A stretch of 64,000 nt of DNA, from NCBI GenBank assembly GCA_029207755.1, contig JARCOQ010000062.1, positions 708,420-772,419 on the forward strand, given 5' to 3'. Positions 22,360 to 32,000 of the stretch are shown in pieces. Both the position numbers and the translations under genes were made by a program. Source of the stretch: Chamaea fasciata (lineage: Eukaryota > Chordata > Aves > Passeriformes > Sylviidae). The notes beneath the pieces are model-generated. The model saw only the letters and a list, made by a program, of their open reading frames with translations. It searched no databases and was not told where the DNA came from. Each line of letters opens with the position of its first letter. Position 1 is the stretch's first letter.

Positions 22360-22840
22360 CGATGGATCTGCTCCTTAACCAAGTGTTACTATCAATAGGA
22401 TCTATGCATTCACTACTTGGTGAAACACATCTTTACCTTTCAGCATGAAGAAACCAGACAAGGCCACATCTGGCCTTGCTTCCTCCTTGAGCCCTGGACA
22501 GGCTCAGGGAGAAAACCAAGAGGAGAAGGAAATCAGATCTCCTGCCCCAGAAGGTCTGTCAGATTGCTCGTTCACCACTGTCAAAGTTGGGCTGCACTCA
22601 CAGTGCAGTCAGGAGCCTGGTGGCCAAGAAAGGGGCAGGCAGTGTAGGATTTCCTGGTTCCTGACAGGGACTTTCCAGAGCTTTGCTGGGACAGCTTTCC
22701 CCAGCTGATGAGTGGATCTGGATGAAGGATAAAGCAGAAGGGTGTCTGGTGATGTATCTTTCTTAATCACTAGAGGCAACCTTTTGTACCAGTGATGAGG
22801 TGCATTGCTTACCTTCTTCTTTTCTGATTTGTCTTTGCAC
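22360..22840 (+). repeat. Duplicated segment, inverted partner of 50,640-51,165; may contain an exon
   Basis: The reverse complement of 50,640-51,165 follows this segment with indels. Shared words include ccagacaaggcca, ttccccagctg, tggtgatg.atctttct and aatcact. In this copy a tttcag acceptor-like site at 22,438-22,443 precedes an ATG at 22,445 that opens an 87-codon, Ser/Gln/Glu-rich frame (MKKPDKATSG...). The frame is not conserved in the other copy. It could be a repeat of unknown class or the relic of a duplicated gene. Confidence 0.6.
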
Positions 22841-22927
22841 TCCTGCATGATAGTAAATGACACTGTTGCTTCAGCTGGCGTCTGTGTCTGTGTCTGTGAC
22901 TCTCCCTGCTGCAGACAGGTAAAAAAT

Positions 22928-23317
22928 GTTATTAAAGAAAGGTCTTATGGAATACGGATGAGGCCATGCTACTTTAGCTAAGCAGCTAGCAATAGCTTGC
23001 AAGTTCCCAGTTGAAAACTGTTTAGAGAAGGTGAAGTTTGTTCACAAAACAGCCCGTTCCTAGGGAGAAAAACAAGTGCATCTGCATAAATATTAGCTCT
23101 GTTCCATCAGAACCCACCAAGGAAAAATTGAAACAACCTGAAACTTAGCACATACACACAAATGACCTTCTGACCAATAAATGAGGCAGTAAGAAAACTA
23201 CCCGCCAATGGGTGTGGTGCATGAGGTCCCTGAAAACTGGACAAAAGAAGCGATGTGAATAAAGAATTGGCTTTATCTGCATGAAGGATATGGAGTCTCG
23301 GCTGATTCATTACAACA
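22928..23317 (+). mobile_element. Probable solo LTR
   Basis: Begins TGTTATTAAAG and ends TTACAACA. It contains a CCAAT-like ccaatgggtg near 23,205 and a polyadenylation signal (gtgaataaagaattgg, aataaa at 23,258) about 55 bp before the end, followed by a tctcggctgattcattaca stretch typical of avian LTR U5 ends. No target-site duplication is clear and no internal region is attached. Confidence 0.5.
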
Positions 23318-24600
23318 TCTCCCCACCACCAAAACAAACACACAGCCAGTTGAGCACAAGACCTGCCTCTCTGCCAGCCCATTTCTTGGAAAACACCCCT
23401 GATTGCCATCTCTGCAAGTGCAATCCCCACTTTCCAACTACCTTTTCTGCAGCCAGGCGAGAAAAGTAGTTGCTCCCAGCTCCGGACACCTCCAGACACC
23501 AACTGCTTTCAGCAGTCACAAGCCTGAAATATCAACTTCCTTACTGAACCAGCCCACTGGGAGCTCACACAGGGAGGCCTTTTGTCCAAGGATACCCACA
23601 CAAGAGCTCGAGGCTGGAGCAGTTTGAAATGCAACACCTCCAGAGTTTAAACCTCCCTTTATCAAATGAGCACATACCAACCTGCCCCAAAGGGAAAGCC
23701 GGGAGGAAAGAGAAGCTCTTCTCCCGCAACAGCAAGCTCTGTGCTTCTTTCTGTTTCAGCTGGAGAGTGGAGGCCATGGGCTACTCCTCAGTTTGGGAAG
23801 GAACCCTGGGAAACGGCTGGATCTGGGAGACCAGCAGAGGGAAGTTCCCCAAAAGGTACGAAAAGGTTCTCTGCAGGGGAGGGGAAAAAAAAAAAAAAAA
23901 GGCATTTCAAAAAGTTCTCAGACATAAATTTCTGCCCCAACATGACAACCCCAAAGTCTCTGTGGTCTTTCAGGACACAACATTTTTGTCAGTCCCCCAA
24001 AGCACAATCAGCTCCCCAACAAGACTTCAAGACTAAAGGACAAACCTTGGCCCCTCACCTCTCCACACCAGCTCTAGGGAGTCTCTGTCCATTGCAAGAT
24101 CTCCTTTGTCAGTCTGCATTGGCAAGAGCTGGCTGCAGGAGGCGTTTGCATTGGAAATCTCCCCAGATGGGGGGAAAAACAGAAGAAGCGATTCCTGAGG
24201 AAAGAAAATGGCAACGTCCTTTGGGAAGACACCGGCGTGAGCGCCCTACAAGTGAAGGCCTTTCATCCCTTGCATCAAGCAACATCCATCCATGGGGCAG
24301 CACTAGCGTTTTGATGACAATGCTGACAAAACCACTGCCCCTTCCTGCTGCTGTTGCTGACTCCAAATCATGAAAGATGTTCCAACTCTGCAAAAAACAG
24401 GCAGAGATGGCGAGAAAAAAACAGTTAGTCTGCTGAAAAGGTGACCAAAAGGATGCTTTCTCATGTCCCCTTTTCATCCCTTCCCCAGCCAAGACAAAGC
24501 AATGGCCTTTTCCTCCGTCACCGACGGTGACCCAGGCACAGGATGCAGCGTGGGGACAGAGTCCACCACAGCTCCCAGAGCCCACCCTGGCCACGGGCTT
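23318..24600. other. Gene-free stretch upstream of the HSF-like gene
   Basis: Mixed composition with an A-run at 23,885-23,901. Open frames on both strands show no domain. The last few hundred bases become GC-rich toward the HSF-like gene and may include its promoter, but I see no TATA box. Confidence 0.4.
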
Positions 24601-24749
24601 CCCGTGCCGAGCCGAGCTGAGCCGAGGCGAGGCGAGCCGAGCTGAGCCGAGCCGAGCCGAACCAAGCCGAACCGAACCGAGCCGAGCCGAGCCGAGCCGA
24701 GCCGAGCCGAGCCGAGCCGAGCCGAGCCGAGCCGAGCCGAGCCGAGCCG
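24601..24749 (+). repeat. GCCGA pentanucleotide repeat, about 28 units
   Basis: A run of gccga units with point variants (gccgagctga, gaggcgag, gccgaacc) occupies about 150 bp. It ends some 38 bp before the HSF-like start codon. In the HSF frame it would read as Arg-Ala-Glu-Pro-Ser repeats. The best start codon lies after it, so it is probably 5' UTR or promoter. The imperfect left half and perfect right half suggest growth from one end. Confidence 0.93.
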
Positions 24750-24787
24750 CGGCCGTTGGTCTCCGGTCGTTGTGGCCACAGTCGGTG

Positions 24788-25456
24788 ATGGACGCCATGC
24801 CGGAGCTGCCGCTGCCCGCCGGGCTCAGCGCCGGCACCTTCCCCGCCAAGCTGTGGCGCCTGGCAAACAGCCCCCGCGTCCGCTCCGTGCGCTGGGACAG
24901 CCAGGCGCGGGGGCTGCTCATCGACCGCTCCCTCTTGGAGCGGGAGCTGCTCGGCCCGGGCGGCTCCCAGGGGCCGGCCCCGCACACCTTCCGGGCCACG
25001 CAGTTTCGCAGCTTCCTGCGCCAGCTGAACCGCTACGGCTTCCGCAAGGGGCCGGGCTGGGTTGGCGCAGCCGCGCCGGGCGATGCCGGCACCTGGCTCC
25101 ACTACAGGAACCCCTGGTTTCGCCGCGACCGCCCCGACCTCCTGCTCCGCATCAGGCGCCGGAGCGCGGCCAACAGGCAGCGGCCGGCGGCGGGGCGGGA
25201 GGGGCGCAGGCGCCCGCCCTGCGGCTTCAAGCCGCTGCCCAGGGCGCAGCCGCTGCCGGACGGGCGGGACGGGCGCGCTGGCTTCAAGCCGCTGCCCCGG
25301 TTTTTAGGTGTCCACTCCACCTCCTGTGGGCACTGCAGTCCCAGGGAGTTCTCTGGTTTGCGTGTTGCCATCAGGGGTGTGAGGGGAGCAGCGGGAGCAC
25401 GGCCCCATGGGAAGGAGACAGTTTCAAAATGGACACCGGTACGAAATGGGGGGTGA
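24788..25456 (+). CDS. Heat-shock-factor-like protein, HSF DNA-binding domain (222 aa)
   Basis: A GC-rich single open frame encodes an HSF-type winged-helix DNA-binding domain at about residues 18-125. Key parts are FPAKLWRLANSP (helix 1), a LLIDRSLLERELL segment, the recognition helix region FRSFLRQLNRYGFRK (73-87), and HYRNPWFRRDRPDLL-IRRR after the wing. The LLID segment and the long insert before the recognition helix resemble HSF5 and the HSFX/HSFY group more than HSF1-4. No coiled-coil trimerisation domain follows. Instead there is a basic tail with two GFKPLPR copies (about 147 and 165). The start at 24,788 is chosen because the domain begins soon after it; the frame stays open upstream through the GCCGA repeat. 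Canonical HSF1-4 domains are split by introns, so this may be a retrocopy, or a first exon ending near the gtgagg at 25,454. Predicted role is nuclear DNA binding. Expression is unknown. Confidence 0.75.
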   Translation: MDAMPELPLPAGLSAGTFPAKLWRLANSPRVRSVRWDSQARGLLIDRSLLERELLGPGGSQGPAPHTFRATQFRSFLRQLNRYGFRKGPGWVGAAAPGDAGTWLHYRNPWFRRDRPDLLLRIRRRSAANRQRPAAGREGRRRPPCGFKPLPRAQPLPDGRDGRAGFKPLPRFLGVHSTSCGHCSPREFSGLRVAIRGVRGAAGARPHGKETVSKWTPVRNGG

Positions 25457-25740
25457 GGGAGAGCGGTAAAGGTATACAAATGAACTTATTCACATGCAAA
25501 CTTGGAACAATAACGGATACAAATGGATAAGTCTTTAAATATGTCTTTAACCTAGTAAACGTGGAACAGTAACTTATGCCCCTACGGAACGGGGCATGAG
25601 CAACTACGAGCATTAACAAGGGTACAGGTGTGACGTAGCATTAACAATTGATACAAACATTTACAACACGGAACACTGTGATTACTTAAGTAGACACTTT
25701 ATATGAACCTTCTGTTTCGAGATTTTAGTCCCCATAAAAC
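25457..25740. other. AT-rich 3' flank of the HSF-like gene
   Basis: AT-rich sequence with no gene. It contains local echoes such as gtaacttatgcc / ataacggatac and repeated acaaacattt words, but no clear polyadenylation signal just after the stop. Confidence 0.35.
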
Positions 25741-26642
25741 CCCAACAAGCTCAAGGTCCATTTATAATAAAAAAAAAAGGGTAGTCAAGCTTCCAGGACT
25801 GCAGACACATGGAAATGAGACCCCCAAAAACAAACACAAAGTCCTTTTGTCGGATAAAAAAGGGTAGTCAAGCTTCCAGGACTGCAGACACATGGAGGTG
25901 AGACCACCCCTAAACAGGCTGAAGGTCCATTTGTAGGAGAAAAATGGGTAGTCAAGCTTCCAGGACTGCAGACACACTGAAGTGAGATCCCCAACAAGAA
26001 GCTCAAGGTCCATTTGTAGGAGAAAAACGGGGAGCAAAACTTCCAGGGTGTTCTCACTTTGATGTCTCTGCAGTTCAGGAGGTTTGACTATCCTTTTTTT
26101 CTCCAAAAATTGGACCTTGAGCTTGTTTGGGGTGGTCTCACTTCCATGTGTCTGCAATCCTAAAACCTGACTACTTGATGTTTTCCTACAATAAGCCTTA
26201 AACTTGTTTAGGGGGGGGGTCTCCCTTCCATATGTCTGCAGTCCTAGAAGCTTGACTACCCTTTTTTCTCCAAAAATTGGACCTTGAGCTTGTTTGGGGT
26301 GGTCTCACCTCCATGTGTCTGCAGTCCTGGAAGCTTGACTACCCTTTTTTCTCATACAAATGGACCTTGAGCTTTTTTTTGGGGGGGTGTCGCTTTTCTC
26401 TATCTGCAGTCCTGGAAGCTTGACTACCATTTTTTCATTTGTAAATTGACCATAAGCTTGTTGACAGCAGACTCATGAAAGTGCCACCCCTCTAAGAAGC
26501 TGCAGGTGCAATTTTTAGAGAAAAAAGGGTGGTCAAGCTTCCAGGACTGCAGACAAATGGAAGTTAGACTGCCAAAAAGAAGCTCAAGGTCCATTTGTAG
26601 GAGATAAAAGGGTAGTCAAACGTTCAGGACTGCAGACACGTG
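25741..26642. repeat. 83-bp satellite array with two orientation flips
   Basis: Units contain gtagtcaagcttccaggact, gcagacacatgga and aagctcaaggtccatttgta. Forward units are spaced 82-83 bp (the gtcaagcttcc word at about 25,785, 25,867 and 25,950). From about 26,045 to 26,450 the units are inverted (gaagcttgactaccc at about 26,248, 26,331 and 26,418). From about 26,480 to 26,642 they are forward again. The array can therefore fold into long hairpins. Open frames across it repeat the same peptide (CLQSWKLDYPF) and are not genes. Confidence 0.92.
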
Positions 26643-26912
26643 GAAGTGGGTTGCTGCATGAGCCAGTGTTTTTTGGTTTGCTTGTTTTTCTTTTATTTTC
26701 CTCCTCTTTTTTTTTTTTTTTTTTTTTTTTCTCCTCCTTTTTTTTTCCCAACAACCTCCTGGAGTGCTACAGGAAAAGGGCAGAATTGCTGGACAGTGCC
26801 CAGTCAAAACGGGACCTGGGGATGCTTGTTACAGCAGCTGAACATGATCCAGCATTGTGCCTTTGTGGCTACAAAGGCCAACAGACTTTTGCAAATATTA
26901 AGAATATGCTAA
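26643..26912 (+). mobile_element. Poly-T tract and CR1 ORF2 fragment
   Basis: A T-rich run (26,690-26,750) is followed by about 140 bp whose translation resembles an internal CR1 ORF2 segment: a gacctggggatgcttgttac block, then gctgaacatgatccagcattgtgc and aaaggccaacagact. In CR1 this corresponds to the DLGVLVD...SQQCA..AKKAN stretch. It is short and frameshifted. Confidence 0.65.
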
Positions 26913-28885
26913 ATTTTGTTCAGAAAACATTTCCTTCCAAGTCAATATCAATTAAAATGTAACACTGTTAAGCAACTTTTGAAAAGCTGTAACTAAAGCT
27001 CCCACGGTTTTATTACTTTTTATTACTGAGCTTTTAACAGAGCTGTTCCAACATTCCGTAAGTTTTTGCCCGAGATTTTATCTTGCCTTCATTCACATGG
27101 AATGAAATTCAGGAGGATCAGAAGTTGTTCCACGAGTCACAGAAAGGCCACTATTCCCAAAGGAGTGCAGAGTTTTTAGGTTGCTTCTCATGTACCCCCA
27201 GGAAATATGCAAGAGTCTGGTTTAATAAGCCAGAGCATTAACTAGAAGCATGACATGTAAGATTTGATCTCTTCCCCTTTCCCTCCTCCTACATTTGACA
27301 GTCTGGAACTGGGAGAGTGGCAGGGTTGCCCTCTTTAAAGTTTCACTGAAATGAAGTATACAAAACAAGCTCCCATTTTTATGAAATCACATTTCCCCAC
27401 TCCAGATAAATCCTGTTTCACCAGAAAACCTCTGCTCAGCTCCTTTTGTACATCCATTCTATGGGATATCTGCTTTCTGGTCCAGAAGCACTCTGGACTG
27501 ATGAGGTAAAACAGGTAAGAGAAGAGATCACAAAGACGTAGTAAAGGAAGACCTTCCCAACCCATTTGAAGAGTTAGACAGAACTAACAGCATCTCCCAC
27601 GTGAGCATCAATTAAGAAGTGACAAAGGGACAACACCTGAAAAAAAGCCTTCAGCAGACTTTGCCTGTCAGCCCCATCAGCCTCACTAACATCATTTTCA
27701 TAAGGAGGACAATTTGTGTTCAAGGTTGCTTCCTGAACTCACTTCTCCAAACTGTCTGACCTGCAAAGGTGATGGCTTTGTTGTCACCGACTGCACCAAC
27801 TGTCCTGATGGATCACTAAGCTCTCCAGCAGCTTCTCAGTAGTTTTTAATAGGCACAGAAATGGGAAAGCAAATAAGCTACAAAAAAAAATTTAAAACAC
27901 ACAAAAAAACCACAAACAAACCATGGAGAGTCTTTGAACTTCAAAAAAAAGAAGGCAAATTGTTGTTAAAAAACCATAGCAAGCACCCAGTGCCAACCAA
28001 ATTAATGCTTAGGAAAGCTTACAGAGTCTAAAACACAGTATTATTCTGCCTTCCTAATTCAGTGATAGAGTCAAAGTTTCTATTTGACATATCCCACATA
28101 ATCGCACTCAATTGTAGCACTGCCATTCAACAGAAGCCAAGGATCCAGAAATGGAAAGAATTGCCCAATGTGGTATATTCAAGAATCTCTCCTTAATATT
28201 GAACCAGCTCCATGGCCTATGTTCTCATCACTTATGCCATGTGTTATACAATGCACTTAGGCTTAGGAAGTATTATCAGGACAGCTCTAAAAGTAGTATT
28301 TCTGAAAAGAAAGGGAAGAAGATTAAGACAAAAAGAACGTCTCTTCCAGGTGTTCCCAAACAGGGCCCAGCTCTTCTGACAGACACTTCAGTTGGCTGCC
28401 TTTACCTTGGTTTGGTTTTTAAGCAGAGATACTCATTCCAAGCTCTTCACTTCCCTCTAGCTCCAAATAATTTTTTCATTAGTGAACGGGACATTATTTT
28501 TTATGCAAATCAAAGGCCCAAAGGAGTTTATTTTATCACCAATACTTCTATCTGTACAACAGGTATAAAGAGAGCAGTACATCCACCCTAAACCTATCAT
28601 CAAGGTATCCTGCTGTGCTGCTGATCAATGATACTCTCTCCAGTTCTGCCTCTCAAACAACACAGGGAAGAGTATTCCCAACAAGCTGAACTTTTTCAGG
28701 AGTAAAGTTGTCCTATTCCTTCCAATAATGAACTCTGGATCCCTGGTGAGTAACTCACATTTAACCGGCAGCATTCTGGGCTGCTCCTATTAACTGCAAC
28801 AGCCTGGACAGCTTGAACCTCAACAAAACGTGCAGTAAACGACTGAGCTAATTTAACCTCATTAATCCTCAAACCAATAGAATAA

Positions 28886-29060
28886 TTTGATGTCCACACA
28901 GCAGCTTGTGTGCCGCCTCCAACATAAACACGGCCCTGCAGGAAATCCACACCAAAAATGTGCTGCAGCCCTGCTGCCAGAGCTACCGGGGCTGGGAGAA
29001 TCACTGCACAGTCTCCGAGCCCCCTCGCCAGCTGCACGGCATGGGTCACACGCTTTGTTT
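28886..29060 (+). other. GC-rich patch, possible exon relic
   Basis: A 175-bp island of GC-rich DNA in AT-rich surroundings. One plus-strand frame reads NTALQEIHTKNVLQPCCQSY and then GWENHC, which is Cys-rich and looks more protein-like than its surroundings. The minus strand is also open for 117 codons. No clear splice sites frame either, and I do not recognise a family. Confidence 0.25.
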
Positions 29061-32000
29061 GTTCTTGTTAACAGTCAGGGGTTGTTTCCAACCTGGATGT
29101 ATCCTGACATCTCCCCAGTGCCACAGTTTTATGGAGGAGGCTCCATTTTATCTGTAAACTGTTTACCTCCAGTTTCGACGTGAACACAAAAAGCATTGCT
29201 AGGAGAGGCAAACACAGAAAACCAAGCAGCACTGGCACTTCTCAGGCAGATACTTAGCTGGATTTAAGCTCCCTATTAATCATTAATTACAGCAGCATTT
29301 CAAAAATTTAGGTTTTGAAATAATTTCAGCACTACTTAATCACAAAGGATGTAAGGTCTCCCTGAATATTTAGGAACATCTACTTTCAGGGAGGCATTTT
29401 AAGAAATGTTCTTTATATATAAACTATTTGTTATTTAAATTACTGCTGAAAGCCAAGTGCTTTATTTTGTTCAATACAACACATTTAAAACAATAACATG
29501 AGGTTTTAATAGCAAAATCACCTAGCCCACAAAACACTGTTCTATGCTGACTAGGGTGGCAAAACAAGGGTAGTTTCTAAACACAGAAAAATAAATTTTA
29601 AAAAAGGATTTTTCTAAGCATGTAAATGCAGGTCTTGGTACCACATACAAGAACTTCACTTGCAAAGGAACTTGGTCTTGCTAGAGTTTTAAGTACGGTG
29701 GTTTTTTATCAGACCTGGCCTCGCTCATGCTTTGTGCCACTTGTAAAATGGAACAGGGCATTTTAGGAAAGAAGTACCTCCCTTCAACTCCTAAAAGCTG
29801 TGACTGAAGCCTGTTAAGTTTCAGTAGCGTTTCAAATATACCAGGGCATCCTCAGCTTTACCTTCTTTATAGGACAAGGTCCAGAAACCCACTGGCAGTT
29901 AGAGGAGCCACATAATCAGTGTTCAGCATTTCTACCAACCAAATTATCCCTGATAAATAGATACGACCTAGCATGAGAATTCACTTTTACTTCAGCATAT
30001 TAAAAGTTATTTATTTTAAGGATAAATATATATCTCTTTCACAACTACACTGCAACACAGACACGAGTCCAACAACAAAACAGCAGAACAAAAATACATC
30101 CCCCTAATATAGCATAGCCACTGCTTTTTCTTCATCAGTCATACAAGATTGATGGAAACAGGAGAGATTTCTCTTTCCTTCTAACACAGCAGGTTAAGCG
30201 TCTTGAGAGAAGTCAGATGTCACTATTATCTGCAAGCACACAAGAAAACAAACTCATGCCAAAAAAAGGGATAATAAAATTGAAGTCTAAATGGAAGTTG
30301 AGAGAAAAAAATGTCCTGCTCCAACAGGTTAATCTCTAGCTAATTCCTCTTGTGACAAGTAGCTTGAAATAATCATTTCACTCAAATTCTCCTACAGCAA
30401 GTTTTCCTTGGAAATGAAACAATTTCTAGAACAAGCATAACTATCTTGGACCACACAAAACAGCATTACATTTTGAACTACTCTAGCAAAAAGTCAACTT
30501 TTTAAAAATGATTTACTAAGAAGACAATTGGAAAAGTAACTTTACTCAGAAGTGATAGAATCAGCTGTAAATACTGGTTGGGAAATTCCTGAAGAGACAA
30601 GTTTTCCCTTGGAGAGAAATGAAATAATACAGCAATTTACACGTCCCAACAACAATACTGCCTTTCTTTCCAGTTCATCCAGAAAACTCGGAGTATAAAC
30701 CAATGGCACAGATTTGGCTCTTACACACACCCAACTCCCAGGACATTTTGTCACGCTCATCGTGCTGCATTCACTGGCTCTCCCAAATATTAATTGCCTT
30801 CTATCTTCGATATCTACTCGTGACTTGGGCGATTTTGCTTCAGGTTTTAATGCTTGGGATTTTTTTACACAGGACTATACACCTCAATATTGTATCCAGG
30901 AAAGACTGGGTTTGATGCCATTTTTACAGTAGAACCCAATTTTTCAGTACTTTGTACCTACTTGTCCATTAACTGTTGATATAACAGAAGGACAATAAAA
31001 GCCATAAACCTCTTACTTTAGTAGCCTTCTGGAGGAGTAATTCAGTAACTTCTTGCAAGATAAAACAGCAGCTTATAAAAATCAAAAAAAAAAAAGTCTT
31101 CACCACAGTAATCATTACAGCAGGGCAGATGCAACAACTATGCATTTGTTTAGTCCATCTAGACGTGGAAAAGGATTAAAACATGTAGACAGTAGCACAA
31201 GTCACCAGCACTTATTATCTAAGCCATAAACCTAAGCATACTTCTGTGGGAAAATTAATTACAGACATGGGGGAAATCAGATCAGTCACTATCAGGCAAA
31301 GTGAGCAGAAAATACAGCTATGTTGTCCACTCCTGATTGAGTCGCAGGATCAAACAGCACCAAGTGCAAGTGAACTGAGGGGGAATTATTATTATGCCTT
31401 TTCATCACTGGAATCGTGCTGCCCCAGACAACCCCGACTCCTGTGTCTGGGCTAATTGCAGCCTGTTAAACCTCACAAGGAGACTGCAGCACAGCAACAC
31501 CTCAGAGGGGGGAGAAAGACAGTTTAAGGAGGGAACAAGCCAATGAGAAAATCCTGTCCTACAGCTGAAGGAGAAGGAAACAGCCAAGCTAACAGGACAC
31601 CTGCAGAACAAACAAGGGTCCACACCAGGCTGTGTGCACACACCCGCATGCACAGCCACACCAGCACTGCCTGCTGGAAACACCTTCCCCCGTGATAAAA
31701 TATCAATGCCAAAGGTCAAAGGCTTTGAGAAAAAAAAAATATAAATTCAGTGATAAGGCAACTTTTCTAAATCCATTTCTCAAATACTTGTTATTTTAAG
31801 CCTAAAATTACAAGTGGTAGGACAATACAGCAGACTCGGAGATGTAGATTTATGCAATTTGCAGTTACTTACGAAAAGGGCTTGTTTATACCTGTGTATT
31901 TTCACCAAACCCAAGAACTGCGGGTGTCGTTAAGCTACACTAAAAACTGCTCCCCCTTCAGTGAAATCACAGCCATGTCCTACAACTCATGCAGTCTGTT

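Noticed and set aside
24527..24787. In-frame N-terminal extension of the HSF-like protein through the GCCGA repeat
   Set aside because: HSF DNA-binding domains normally start soon after the initiator Met, and the Met at 24,788 fits this. The repeat frame is open simply because the unit lacks stop codons.
25741..26642. CRISPR-like array of spaced repeats
   Set aside because: The genome is vertebrate. Units are contiguous 83-bp satellite monomers without unique spacers, and there are no associated genes.
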